64,000 bases of DNA from Agrocybe praecox. Taxonomy: Eukaryota; Basidiomycota; Agaricomycetes; Agaricales; Agrocybaceae. A program made the translations under genes and the position numbers. Each line of letters opens with the position of its first letter. Within the stretch, counting starts at the first letter, position 1. The stretch is taken from the NCBI GenBank assembly GCA_964017145.1, contig OZ024844.1, forward strand, positions 992,001 to 1,056,000, in the 5' to 3' direction. A model generated the notes under the pieces. The model worked only from the letters and a program-made list of their open reading frames with translations, made no database searches and was not told where the DNA came from. Positions 1 through 12,384 of the stretch are shown here, piece after piece.

Positions 1-369
1 ACGCATTCGCAAGGCGCGAACATGAGCGGGAAAGGAGGCGATCGCGCGACAGGGACGACGGATACTCTCGCAGGAGATGATAGTTATGAATAATAATCTT
101 ACTACTTTGTATCATTACAGTAAATCCTTGATGTTTTTGCGGATATAACTAATTCGTGTCAAGAAATATTTGTCATTTTATTCAGATGTTATACATACAT
201 TGTTTTCAAAAATTGCAAGATGACGATGAAAGTGGTTTCGGAGAGGTACAAAAAAAAATCGAAAACGCGATGCAAGACGATGAAATAAGTGTGATCTGTT
301 GTTGCATAATGACTCAATGACGCAGTTGTAAATGAGGATTAAGACCTACCAACTTCCATGATCTATGAA
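1..369. other. Region downstream of Argonaute, no gene seen
   Basis: No open frame with recognisable family motifs is visible on either strand. It probably holds the Argonaute 3' untranslated region and the edge of an unseen neighbour beyond the window. Confidence 0.5.
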
Positions 370-3300
370 TCAGAGGAAGTACATGGACTTCGCAAGCCTT
401 TCATGTACAGGTAGGAAGTGTGACTGCCACATAGACAATTCGAAGGGTTGGTTGGTTGAGCCACTTGCGACGGAAGCATTGTCGTCGAGTCCAACGTTCG
501 CACCCGGAACGATGTGGAAAGCACCTCGCTGGCAAACGAGCTAGGAGAAAGTATTAGTTAAAAGTCAGTTACAAGGACAAAAGCCATAGCAATTTACATC
601 TGCGTCTGAGCGAAAGGTTCAGTTTGAGTGTTGTAGGTAAACAAAGTAAACCCAACTTACAATAAACCGGGGCTGGGATTGAGACAGAACGTGTTGCTTT
701 AGCATAAATATGGCACAACGTAAAAGACAGGTCCTGGATCATGGCAAGACCACCCCTGGCGGGCTCAGTGTATGACTTGAAGTTATCATCTCGAAGTACA
801 ATGTAATGACTAGATCGGCTCGCTGTTGCGTACGTGAGCAGGCCTCTCAAAGGGAAAATAGATCAGAACTTACTTCCTTGGATAGCAGCATGACTTTGCA
901 AGTAGAAATCTATGATTGTCGGATGCGTGATTTCGCTGTCGACTAGAGAACCAGCGAATGCATTGCCCTTCCTATCACCACTGCGAGTTTGTTAGTCAAT
1001 GGAAGGCCTTAGTGCTAACGAGTTGTGCGTACGTTGATTGACTTTCGGGGAACAATACGGCGTGGTGGCTAGTATGCGACAGGCCAAGGATATTAGACAA
1101 ATAAATATAGAGGGTTAGTCCAACCATTAGAACGCACCGTTTACCCACTACAATATACGTGATCAGTGGGTAGGTCTTGACACTAAGGCCGCGTTCGCTC
1201 CAGAGTTCTTTGATAGCCTCTAGTGATGCATAATTATAATAACTTTCAGATTTTATGGGACACAGTGTAACACACCTTCAATATCCTGAATTTCTTCATT
1301 CGCCACACCTTCGTACTCTCCTTCCGATAGACCATCTCGATAGAAGAACAAGCGCACGGGAGATGCCTTATTCTTATTCCCGAAGTTGTTGAGCGCTGTC
1401 ATCATGAACTTTTTCAGATCCTGGATCTTCTCCGTTCGAGGGGGCTGTATAGAAGTGAGTGCAGCATACTGAACCCCCAGCATATCGTGAGAATATACGA
1501 GACTCGCAACAGAGGGCTTTTGTACACCAGGACCAGGATGACCAACATCGGCACCTAAGACGAAAAGGTCGGTACATGCACACAAGTGAGTCAGATATAG
1601 AATAATGTACCCATGATGATATAAGGGGCTCTCTTCAATTCGAGGAAAGCCGGGGAAAAGCTGTGGAAGTTGATACCTTTTAGGCGAGCATTAAGTCTGC
1701 AGAAAATGTAAGTTATGCCATGCTCAAGACTAATAAGAATACGATACCAACTTGAGAGCAATATTGTTCCAATATTGGCTATTGGCACTCTGCACTTTAA
1801 TGTCTCTTAAGCACTGAGTAGAAACACCTAAATACGAATGATTGTATATGGGCATAACACGTCCGATATGCTGCACATATAATAGTAGAACGCACCCTGT
1901 ATACAGTCTCCCCAATGTTTGATTGCGTGTCGCACATGGGCAGCGTTGTTTGGGACAATGACAACGATGATAAGCTGCTCCAATACATCGTTCCTGCCTC
2001 CTGCATTCGTAAGGGCGTGGTTCAATGACTATCAAAGTGTCAAGGCATCGTAACTTGCATAATGAAAGAGATAACATACGCCGATAACGTCGTGTAAATT
2101 TCCTTGATAAGGACCCAACGGATCGTGGACCTCTAATTTCATGTAAGTGTTTGCGGTATGGAAATCTAGGAATAGGTATTTTACCCATGCCTAAAGGAAA
2201 TGGTGATTGGTGATCAGCACGAAGAATAAATGATGAAATAGAGAAGGTAATCACCAAGCTTGCTGCAACAATCAATCAACCCATCTCTTGATCTGATTAA
2301 GCTATTCAGACTTTCAGTGTTGCTGAACATGTCCGAAAAAGTCATGACAATCCAGAATTGCAGTTTCGCAGGAGCAAATAATTTCTGACGGAGTACATTC
2401 CATGCGCCGTCTCGTACATTCTGTTGGTGTGTTTTCAATAACATAATAGAAAACGAACGAACAGCGTTAAGAACATACCGATGACTCTCTGAACGAGACT
2501 GTAGGCACGTTCAACTGCTTCGCCTGAATTAGCATCGGGTTTTTGTTCAATTTCATCCCCGATTGATAAACAAAAGGGGAATTGTCGTAGGTTTCAGCCT
2601 GTTAATAAGGGTAAAGAAAAAGATGGCCAAGGTGAGCTCTGAGACTGAGGGTAAGAAATGGCTAAATACTTGCCGCTCTTTTTATCCTGTCCAGCCTATC
2701 AAAAGGCTTGAGGGCAGCGAATTTGACCATCTCACCCGTAAAAGTGTCAGGAAGTTTCTTCTTGAAAAGTTGCCCAGGTAATATTTCGCACAGTTCTCCC
2801 GGTAATACGACTTTGAAAGGTGCGGATTTCGGCGACGATATTACACCAATGGCAAGCGGGTATTCAATGTTCACCCCGTAAGCTTCAAGATAATGTTGCT
2901 AGACGGAGTCCATGCTTAAGCATAATATTGTCGCTTACGATGTATTAGGCACTTACCTTTACTGTCGTGTCTGTATCATCCTTGGTAAAGCGGTATTCTC
3001 CCGCACGGGGTTCCAGACCATATATTGTTTTTGTCTTCGTTTTACTTCCTTTGACATTAACCTCGATTCGAAGCTTTTTAAAAAACACCTCGAGCTTCTT
3101 GAAATCAGGTGAATTTCGCTCGAGGCGAAGGTCTCTTGGGTTTCGAAGGCCGAGAATATCCAGGGCGACGTCGTAGAAGCGGCCTGGCCTATGACTAGGA
3201 AACGACGTGAGTAAGAAATCATACTTCATCAGATTTGGAACATACATAGCAGCAGTGCACGTATCGATAGTCAGGATCATAGCTCCGATAGTTGGGCGAA

Positions 3301-4234
3301 CGGACCTGAAAGACAGCATTAAAACCATATACATACTCGTTCAGCATTCTGAGGACTTACTGGAAGATTCCCCTGACCAGACCGAGACCACTCCTCGGGA
3401 TTGCCTTGATTTCCTTCTCTGGAAAGTAAGCCCTGCCGTTGTTCGCGTTCTTTCTAGCGAAGTCACAAGGCTTCAGTAACATTGTAATTCCTACAATTAG
3501 ATCCACACACACACCTATTAGGACCTTGTCGTACGATCATCTGCAACAGGTTTGTTGCAACTGTTGACTTCACAACATCCTTCGACTGGTAGTGCTGGAT
3601 AATTTGACTGTGCGCGCCTTGACATGAACATGAAGCGGCGCTTAAGACGCATGAACGACTGACTTTGGGTATATTTTCTCGCCAGCAGTCAACGTCAACC
3701 TGATTTCGTAGTAACCCTGTTTTCCGACTAAAGTACTATCGCCAGGAGCTTCAACGGCAAGACTGACATAGAACTGTCCAGAGTTGAGCAATCCACTGAA
3801 GAGCAAACGACGACACCCAATAGTAACTCACAGTACCACTCGGAATATTCGGATCATCAGCAGCGTAGGCAATTGCTTGACCGTCGTAGATAAAATGATG
3901 TTTTTTGAAAAGATGTGGGTAGGTCATGTCCATCAACCTGAACATCAGTTTAATCCTTTTCTGGCGCAGTTTGAGCTCGAGAGGAGGGCGAAAATCTGGA
4001 AGTGTATCGTTAGAAGGATAGACGCGTAGGCGCTACAAGACATGCTATACTCACCGACTAAATGTGGGGGAAGATAATCAATAGAGAGAAAAGATAATCA
4101 ATAAAACACCTCTTGAGGATATAGAAAAGTCAAGTTTTCTCACCCGAATATTGGTTATAACGAATTTGTGGTAGTTCAGTTATCTTGAAAGAATTCGTCA
4201 AGAGCCGAATAGGTCGAAAGTTCGAGTTAGCCAT
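370..4234 (-). CDS. Argonaute (PAZ-Piwi) RNA-silencing slicer
   Basis: Small-RNA-guided silencing effector of the eukaryotic Argonaute clade, cytoplasmic or nuclear. The start gives [16 protein letters not shown], a typical Ago N-terminus. In order one can read the linker ([18 protein letters not shown]), the PAZ end ([20 protein letters not shown]), the Mid domain ([22 protein letters not shown]), and the Piwi domain with [10 protein letters not shown] (first catalytic Asp) and [10 protein letters not shown] (catalytic Asp). Further on are [21 protein letters not shown] and [10 protein letters not shown]. An 8-nt exon at 598-605 supplies Y-A-D, so the fourth catalytic position is Asp, as in budding-yeast-type and some prokaryotic Agos, rather than the His of animals and plants. 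The protein ends KSMYFL-stop. At least a dozen short introns are inferred; I estimate 850-900 residues. No inactivating lesion was seen. Family assignment is secure; individual introns are hand-placed. Confidence 0.93.
598..605 (-). other. 8-nt micro-exon of Argonaute carrying the catalytic Asp
   Basis: The upstream exon ends GTTTATT (phase 1) before GTAAGT at 660. The next long exon starts CTCGTTTGC at 540, encoding LVCQRG. Joining them directly breaks the frame. The 8 bases ACGCAGAT, preceded by CTCAG and followed by GTAAAT, restore V-Y-Y-A-D-L-V-C, the conserved end of the Piwi active site. The flanking introns are 55 nt (606-660) and 57 nt (541-597). The Asp codon lies wholly inside the micro-exon. 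Confidence 0.88.
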
Positions 4235-5177
4235 GGTGACACGAAGGAACTAGGGGGACAAGAGGGAAGGAAAAGGAGATGAACGATAACCGAAGGTGGT
4301 GGCAGGTTTATAACCTGCGAACGGTCTCGATTAGGCAAATTGGGACGCGTATAAACGAGACACCGGTTCCAATTACTATGAAAGTCAAAACGACTTCAGC
4401 TTATCCTCGGAAAGATAACTCGAACAATTTTACGTCCTAAGATGTTTAATAAGATGGCTATCAGATAGACTGAACTGAATTAGAATATCTTTGAGAGTAG
4501 CAACGAGTCATAGGGGAGCTCACGACACATGTGTAAGCGACGCATATTCGCATATCCGCAGGTGCAGGTGGCTGTGAAGAGTAACGGCGTGATTGCCAAT
4601 TTAGGATCTGCCGTGGAAAATGTTCGTATTTCTTTGGTGGGCACGTCCCATACTATGTTAAAAAGTGCTACAGATACAATATACAGTGTTTTTTTAAGCG
4701 GGAGAAGAGCAGGCGCAACCAGCGACGCCATGAACCCCTTCCACAATCAGTGTCCTAATCGGGCTGGCTGTGACATCTTGTGACACATAAGCAGTATGCG
4801 GGAAATACGCAAATAAGCGTCGCTTACGCTCCCTTCATGCTTAGCACTGAACACCGAATATGCAACTCTCTTTGACTGGAGGGCAATTATTTTTTCAGTG
4901 AGCAACTGACTTCAGAACAACTTCAGTTCGGTTACACTGTCTTAGGACTTGAAGAGCGCGGTACTTGAGGATAATTAGAGCGAATACGAAGTAGATAGAT
5001 TATGTGAGGATAATACAGACAGCAAGAGAACATCGATCGTGGTATGCAAGAATCTAAAAGAACACCTAATGTAACAAGATCATAAATTCGGGTCGTATGC
5101 GAGGAATGTAAGGTAAAGGAAACAAGAAGGAATAGAAAAAGAGACGACAGAACGAATGATAACAGAAAATGAACCGA
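4235..5177. other. Argonaute promoter side and eEF3 downstream region, no gene supported
   Basis: Both neighbours are on the minus strand, so this interval holds the Argonaute upstream region and the eEF3 3' region. Short open frames on both strands near 4480-4783 overlap each other and show no family motif or splice support. I see no other feature. Confidence 0.5.
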
Positions 5178-8100
5178 TTAGAGCTCATCGTCGGTAACTT
5201 CCTCGCCTCTCTTCTTGCGAGCCATGCGCTCCTTCTTCAGCTTACGAGCCTCCGCGGATGTGATTTTCTTCGCCTTCTTGTTGTCGATCTTGTTACCCAT
5301 GGCATCATAGGTATCCTCTTCCTCACCAGCAGCCTTGTCGATACGGGGACCGGAGCCCTGACCCTCAACCCAGTTGTGGCCAGAGGCCTCGAGACGACCG
5401 TCGCGCATGGCCCAGACTTCCTTGCACAGTGACTCGGAGAAGTCACGGTTGTGGGTAATGACGAGGACACCACCTTCAAAGACCTTGAGGGCCTCGATAA
5501 GGGCAGCGAGCGATTCACGATCAAGGTAGTCTTGAATAATAGTCAGGACATGTATCAGAATAAAGAGATAAGGAATAGAAACTCACTAGTAGGCTCATCG
5601 AGACACATGACGTGGGGACGACGCCATGTAGCAGCACCGAGAACGATCTTGACCTTCTGACCACCAGAGAGACCTCTCATGGTGTTGTGGGAAACGAACT
5701 CAGGCTCAAGACCGAAGTCAGCGAAGTGCTTCTCGATTTCGCGACGAACGAGAGGACGGAGGAGACCAAGGCGCTGAGCCTCACGAGTATCAACCTCGAG
5801 GACTTTCTATATAGCAATAAAATAATTCAGCAAAGGTGCGATAAGGAAGTAAAAGACAAGACAAACCTTCTCGAAACCACGCTTGATGAGATCGTCACGG
5901 GGCAACCAGATGTTCTCGGAAGAGCTGAGACCCTTAAGCGATACCTCGTACTCGTAGGACTGCTTGAGTTTCTTCCTGTTGACGATCTCGTCGATGATGC
6001 GCTTGTTACCCTCAATGACGATGTTGGCACCCTCCTTCATCTTCTGCATCTCCTCCTCGGAGATCTGGCGGTTAGCCTTGGTCATCTCCTCGAGATCTTC
6101 TCCGGTCTGGTAACGCCAGAGCATGTACTCGAGGGGAGTCTTGTCGAGATGCTGATCAATGTGGTGGAAAGCGTGCTGAGCAACGTAACCAATAACCAAG
6201 TTAGGGTGCTTCCAGATTTCACCTCCCTTGTTGGCCTCCATGTCACCGATGAGCAACTTGACGAGGGTGGACTTTCCGGAACCGTTTGGTCCGAGAACGG
6301 CAACACGGGACGAGAGGGAGACTTGGAGAGTGATGTCGTAGAGTTGCTGGACGGGCTGGGTAGGATATTGGAATCCAACCTTGCGCCTAAAAGACAATGA
6401 TAAATCTCGATGAACATTGGGGAAAATAGGAAAGACGAGACGTACATTTTGAGCAAACTCTTCTCCTTAGTCTTGACACCCTCAAGGAGAGGGGGGTCGG
6501 GGAGCTTGAACTTGTAGTCCTCAGCAGCCTCAAGAGAGTAGTAAGACTTGGCCTCGGGAACTTGTTGGACGAACTTCTCAAGGTTACCGCGGTATCTACG
6601 GAGCTTGAAGCGGTTCAAGTGAAGGACGTCGGTGATGGTGTTGTTGAGGAAGCCAGAGTCGTGCGAGACGATGACTGAGAAAAAGTTAGTAAACATTATT
6701 GCACCCTAAAATATGCATATACGTACTGGAAGTGCAAGTCTTGAGGTTAGTGAGGTAGTTCTCCAACCAGGCAACGTTGACGACATCAAGATGGTTAGTG
6801 GGCTCATCGAGGAGGAGGATATCAGCCTTGAACAACATAGCGCGGGCAAGGGCGAGCTTCATCTTCCATCCACCGGACAAGCTGCCGATAGCCTGATCTT
6901 GACGTTCATCAGTGAAACCGACGGAGGCAAGGGTCTCAATGATCTCCTCCTTCGAGCACAAAACACGTTTGTCAGTGAGAATGAACTCGAGAACGGAGGT
7001 ATCTTCCTCAGATCCATCGATGTCGTGCTCGACGTAGAAAGTGCGAACTTCGTCAGGGGAAGGGAAGCCCTCAACCTGGCCGTTGGTGATGGCACGCATG
7101 AGAGTGGACTTTCCGGTACCGTTCTTACCGCAAAGACCGTAGCGGTGGCCACGCTTGAGACGGAGAGTAGCGGTATTGAGCAAGATCTTGGCACCATAAG
7201 CAAGGGAGAATTGGCAGTTGCAAAGGTCTTCGCCTTCCTCCTCATCTTCCTCGGTCTCTTCCTCTTCGCCCTCGGTGGCAGAGCGGACGACCCATTCACG
7301 AGTGACGGTGATGGCGTCAGGGGTAGAGACAGCGAAGGAGAGGTAAGGAGCGAGGGACTCCCATTGGGGAACCTCGAAATTCTTCATGTTGACAAGGTTG
7401 GCAGCAAGGTTGGCAGCATACATGATGTCAACATTGCCAGCGGAGATGGTGGCACCGAGCTTCTTGTAGACAGCGATGAGGGAGTGGGAGAGTTGCTTCT
7501 CATCAGCATGGTGGAGGGCGGGAAGGTCGGAACCGTCGCTCTCAGCAGGGACCTGACCGACTTGACGGAGGGTGACGATGGCCCTGCCGACAACGCCGCG
7601 GGCTTCGGGATCACCAATGGTGCTCTCAACCTTGATCAAACCGGGAAGAAGCTTGGGAATAAATGGGCGAACGGTGACATGAGAGTCCACGAGCTTAGAC
7701 ATGTTGTCAATGATGCTATTAATAGCGGTAAGCAAATGATACGTAGACAACGGACGACATAAAAAAACTTACACAGCAACCTTACGCTTGGTGGCGGTCA
7801 ACTTCTCGGAAAGACCACGAGAGAGAAGGGGAACCATGAGGGAAAGGGTGGGGGAGTCTACTTCGGAAACGAAAGTGGTAGCCGAGAGGAGAGCGATGGT
7901 ACCAGGGACCTCCTCAACGGGATTAATGAGAGCCTTAATAAGAGCAGGAATAAAGCGTTCAATGTCCTTGTTCGACACTAGGGCAGTGGCCTTTGTGAGC
8001 GATTCACGAGCAGCCTTCTTCACGTCGGACTTGGTATCCCAGATGGCCTCGGCGAGGACGGGGACGATTTCAGGCATGAGGCGGGCAGTTTGGACTGGGG

Positions 8101-8635
8101 CAGCCTTGACGAGTTCGTCGAGGACAACGAGGGAACCGGTCTTCATTTGCCATTTGCCGGCAGTCTTGATTTCGTGAAGAATAGCAGGGAGTATAAGGGA
8201 AACCGCCCAGGCGTTCATGGCGGAAACGTACATTCGTACAGCCTCAACAGCCGCTGTCCTGACAGCAGGCATCTTGTCGGCAAAGGTCTCGAGGAGGGCA
8301 TTGTAGATACCGGAGTCGATGAAAATAGGCTCCAAAGCCTTGACGGCGCCGTTGGAGACGAGCGCAGAGATGGCAGTAGCAGCGCCCTCACGAGCAGCAG
8401 GTGATTTTTTGTCGGCAAGAGCCTTGACCACGGCGTCCCCAAATCCAATGGAAGTAAGGGCGACAGGGCCGTCTTTTTTGGCGACAGCAGCCAGGGACGC
8501 AGTAGCAGCGTCACGGGTTGCCTTGTCAGAGGAGAAGAATGCGGTAACGTCGACCGAACCTTCAACGGGGGCAGCGGCGGCTTTGAGAGAAGCAGGGGAA
8601 GGGGTAGCAATAGCAGAAGCGGTAGCGGCAGGCAT
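5178..8635 (-). CDS. TEF3: Translation elongation factor 3 (eEF3), ABC-F ATPase
   Basis: Ribosome-associated ATPase required by fungi for release of E-site tRNA during elongation; cytosolic. The N-terminal part (8635-7776) is an alanine-rich array of HEAT repeats. Two ABC cassettes follow: the first has Walker [11 protein letters not shown], signature [14 protein letters not shown] and Walker [12 protein letters not shown]; the second has [14 protein letters not shown] and CLDEPTNYLDRES. The stretch between about 6400 and 5810 includes the eEF3-specific insertion within the second cassette. The C-terminus is lysine-rich ([19 protein letters not shown]), as expected for ribosome binding, and ends VTDDEL. 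Five coding introns of about 50-60 nt are inferred, near 7725-7775, 6675-6727, 6386-6445, 5808-5868 and 5535-5588. The size is close to the usual 1,050 residues. A 54-nt leader intron precedes the start. Very confident. Confidence 0.97.
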
Positions 8636-8644
8636 ATCTAAAAT

Positions 8645-8698
8645 CTGTACAAGACGATAAGAAAAAACTTAGCGGTAAAAGAAATCGGAAGCACGCAC
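8645..8698 (-). other. Leader (5' UTR) intron of eEF3
   Basis: Upstream of the start codon the minus strand reads CTTACAAG, then GTGCGTGC, and 54 bases later TTGTACAG, then ATTTTAGAT and ATG. Donor, acceptor and length match the coding introns nearby. A second possible acceptor (TTTTAG) sits two bases before the ATG. Leader introns are common in highly expressed fungal translation genes. Confidence 0.6.
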
Positions 8699-9219
8699 CT
8701 TGTAAGATGATATATTTGCTAGGTCTACGTCGTTAATGGTTGGCAAAGGCTGGCAAGAAGCAAAGGACGCTCTAATTCTATGCTTTGGCAAAAAATGCCT
8801 AGCGATAAGAAGATCAGCAAACTGGATTATGCGATGAAGAGAAAGACGAGCAACGCACCTCTATAAAGGAGGAAGAAAAAGATGAAAGGAAAGATGGGGG
8901 AGAGGTGGAGAAAAAAGAGCGACGGGGGTGTCATGTTTATAACTCTCCATTTTCGGAGTTTGAAAAATTGCAATCGACGATTAAATTCAATCGCTACTTT
9001 GTCACACCGAATCGGGTCAAACTCGTGCAACTCGTGACAACAATAATGTCCGCTAGTCATGGGCTATGTCGCTCTAGTTGGCGTTCGAGACGGATGCGGG
9101 GTACCCCAGATGTGTCCGGACATATGGATACCAGCAATCATGAGCAAATCCAACCCTATCTGCTTTATTGCGTGAACTACAGCCGGTCTAAACTACATAG
9201 AGGCGTATTCCTACTCGCT
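8699..9219. promoter_or_regulatory. eEF3 upstream region; V-ATPase 3' region
   Basis: No gene is supported here. On the minus strand a TATAGAG|GTGCGTTG donor-like site at about 8858 suggests a further leader exon or intron of eEF3. The remainder up to 9219 lies just beyond the V-ATPase stop codon. Confidence 0.4.
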
Positions 9220-12200
9220 TCATTCTTTAACCTCTTGACTCGAAAAGCTCAGTGGAGTGAATGCCTAAGTGTACAGCATCGCGATCGTATCAGTCAGCAA
9301 CGATTCAAAGCCGGCACAATTTGCAACTTACATATCCGCCTCCTTCGAAATGTTTGCTGTTGGCTTCTACCCAGTGTAACCGGAGGGCATGTAAAAACGC
9401 CGACAAGCCCTAGATATAATAGGCACAAGCAAAGAGATAAATCAGTTTAGGGGGCTGCTGATGGATAGATGTTTTCGAAACAAGATCTGCACTGACTTCC
9501 ATGATACATAACACGCCGACCGTCGCCACGAACCAAAACGCCCCCACAAGAATCAGCCCAATCCAGCCGAACAATGAGGTCGGATTGAGGACTCTCGCCA
9601 GAGTCATATTCCAGAGAACATCAGAAAGTTGGGCATGAGCCAATGACAGAGCCCATAGGCGAAGGTACGATGCTGTATGCGAAATGCAGCCAAGACAGAA
9701 TTCGATGGTGTGAATAACTTGGTGAATAATCACCTCGCCAAAGTCGTGATGTTCCTGTGGAGACCTTCAGGAATGGAAAAAACGTAATATTGTAGAACAA
9801 ATACATACCCCCGCTTCTTCCGAAGCTTCAAGCATGGCTTGTCCATTACCTTCTTCTTCCTCTTCTGGGCTGACACCTGATGTATATGGTTGCATATCCC
9901 CGTCGTGGCCAATGGTCATGTAACCCTGACCTTGAGTCTTATGTATTTCCTTCCATGCTAGGTAAGGCTTGGTTAGCAATAACCACGGCACACAGATTCC
10001 CGCCAACAACAATAGAATAACTTGAATCGTGCCCTGTCCACGATACAGCTGCGTGGCCGGGTCCACAGTGCCAGGCGACAAGAACATGCCAATCAACATA
10101 TTCAGAAGCGACGGCGGTTGCGTCGTGGCTTTGGACCAGTCGATTGACCATTTATACAGAATGCAGACCACAAGATAGCCAAAAATGGACTGCAAGAAAA
10201 TGATTTGAGGGATGAAGTTGGTGTAGAGGTCACTATAGCGCTTGAACTTGAAGTGGTTTGGAACTTGTAAACACAATGCGAAAGTCATCTATACCTGAAA
10301 TTAGAAAATCATGTTACCAGATAATCAAACGTGCCTTACGTGAATCACACCCAACACTATCGACATTTTCATCTTGTAAGAATTTGTGAACACGAGGGAA
10401 TTATCCGCGCCATGCCATCCAGGGTCCAATCCAAAAGGATAACGGTGGTCGCTAAGGACACCTGTCACGGCAGATGTTCCATTTGCCTCCGGGAAAGACC
10501 AGGCGGAGTGCCAAATATGCAAAGTCTTGGAAAATACATCATTGTAAAGGAAGCCAGTGTAGATCGAGAACATGCCCATGAGCAAGATGATATAACGACC
10601 ACTGTTCAAAAAGTAGTCAGTATAGTAAGGGACGCTAATAGCAAAGATGAAGAGCGCATACAAGAAGAATTGGCCGATAATCTAGACGAGAGGGATCAAC
10701 AACTCCATTACAACTTTTTTTTTAAATTAAATAAAAACTGACCTCTCCTAGATCTACTTTTGCCAATTTCTTTTCAGCAAAAATCATGTAAAGTGCCGCT
10801 GCAAAAATGATTGTTCCGTGACCAATATCACCGAACATAACTGCAAACAAGAAAGGGAAAGTAACGATTGCGAATAATCCAGGATTGACTTCCTGATACG
10901 CGGCAGTACCATAGGCATCCATGATAGTTTGGAACCCCTCAGTGAACTTGTTGGTCCTCTGGAACGTCGGAGGGGTCTTATGGGTTGTGAGTTCATGCAA
11001 AATTGGCGGAACGCTGGTACCCGCTCCTTCCTGTAAACAATGTCAACAATCATGATCCAGAAACAAGATGAAGACAGACTGTGGCTGATCTCAAAGCTAG
11101 TTGGATGGTAGTAATATCCCTTGTTGGTACCCAACCTTCTGCAATCAAGGTCTTACGGCGAACATCATAATTAAAAAGGTTAAGGGTCTCATATATCATC
11201 TTTTCTTTTTTGACAACATCTTGCCAACTGTGGAGGCTTTCACCAATCTTGATAAGCTCGGAACGTCTGTTGACGCCTGTATTATAAAGGACCGTTTGAA
11301 GATCCTCCAGACGATTGGTGACCTCCCGAAGAGACTCGGAACGTTTGTCGGCGTTGGGGTCAATGGGATAAAGTGTTGCACCCATCGATTCTGCAACCTT
11401 GCGGATCTTGGCGAGAAGGGTGTCACCATGTGCAAAAATGATGAAAACGTTCTTGCGAACTTCCGTTCCAGTGGTAGCATCGACGAAAGGCTCTGCAATA
11501 TCGGTATGGTTCATGTACAGGTTACCACGTAGGACACGCCACAAAACGCGTTCAAACGTAGGCATGCGTGACCGCTCAATTGTTCCTGCAACAAATCTAT
11601 CCAAAGGGTTGAGCATGATATAGCAAAGAGTAAGGACAGCTTACTCGAGGTCAAATTGTATGGAAGAGGGCGCGTAACCGGCTTCATGGTCATCCTGAAG
11701 GAGAGGGGTTACACTATCGTCGAGAGATGAGCGGATGTCAGAGCGGTGATCGTGAGCCTAGAGGAAAGGTCATAGGCGAAGATTAGGAAAGTAAAAGGGG
11801 TAAACCGATCGAAAAGCACACTTTTTCAAAGAACACTGCAGTTTCCCTCAATACATGACGAGCTTCAATCAACTCTTTGGTGCGTTCGCTAAGTGTCTGG
11901 TAACTTTCGTTCATGTTCACCAGCCTCTTTTCGTGTTCAGCCAAAGTGGTGTCCAGCTCATCTATGGTTTGCGCCGCGCGTGGTCCAACAGTGATGATAG
12001 GAGCCGACTCGTAGAGAGGACGAATGGGCACTACGTCTTTCTCCTTCTCAATTTGAGATGCGAAGAAGCGGACGCGCCGGCCCATCTCATCTATGCGTCG
12101 GATTTCGCCTACGAACGAACGTTGGAATGGGTTGACGCTCGGGTTGAGCTGGATGATGTAATGAGTATTTCGGCGAAGAATAGAGATACTTGAGCAACGC

Positions 12201-12384
12201 ACGTCTTTGAATTGCACATTTCCAAGCTCTCCGAGTTCTGCAACAGTATCATGGGCAACTTCCGTTGGAACGAACAACTGCACCAAGCTCATTTGCTCCG
12301 AACCTTACGTTGAGTTCAGGTAAAGCCATTCGTTAGAAACGAGGGAGGCTACTCACGGAGAAGACTAGAATATTCGTCTCCCAT
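9220..12384 (-). CDS. VPH1: V-type proton ATPase subunit a (Vph1/Stv1 family)
   Basis: The 100-kDa membrane subunit a of the Vo sector, which forms the proton half-channels of the vacuolar or Golgi H+-ATPase. Exon 1 gives [14 protein letters not shown], joined over a short intron to [14 protein letters not shown], the usual N-terminus; this fixes the start at 12384 rather than the internal Met at 12292. The cytosolic half runs through the FVNEIRR-like region and coiled coil. The membrane half includes [11 protein letters not shown], and [19 protein letters not shown] with the essential channel arginine in YLRLW. The C-terminus is rebuilt across two introns to [19 protein letters not shown] and [18 protein letters not shown]. 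One intron near 9490 uses a GTCAGT donor. It is a single-copy housekeeping gene in its normal form. Whether it corresponds to the vacuolar or the Golgi isoform of yeast cannot be told. Confidence 0.96.

Noticed and set aside
4480..4783. Overlapping frames on both strands between Argonaute and eEF3
   Set aside because: No family motif, no splice continuation; each could be the shadow of the other.
5178..5189. C-terminal DDEL of eEF3 resembling an ER-retrieval signal
   Set aside because: eEF3 is cytosolic and has no signal peptide, so retrieval has no meaning; acidic ends are normal in the family.
5612..6400. Plus-strand open frame of 262 codons
   Set aside because: Antisense to the second ABC cassette of eEF3, low-complexity Leu/Val/Glu composition.
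6713..7762. Long plus-strand open frame of 349 codons
   Set aside because: It is exactly antisense to the eEF3 ABC cassette; strong codon bias in eEF3 leaves the opposite strand open. No motif.
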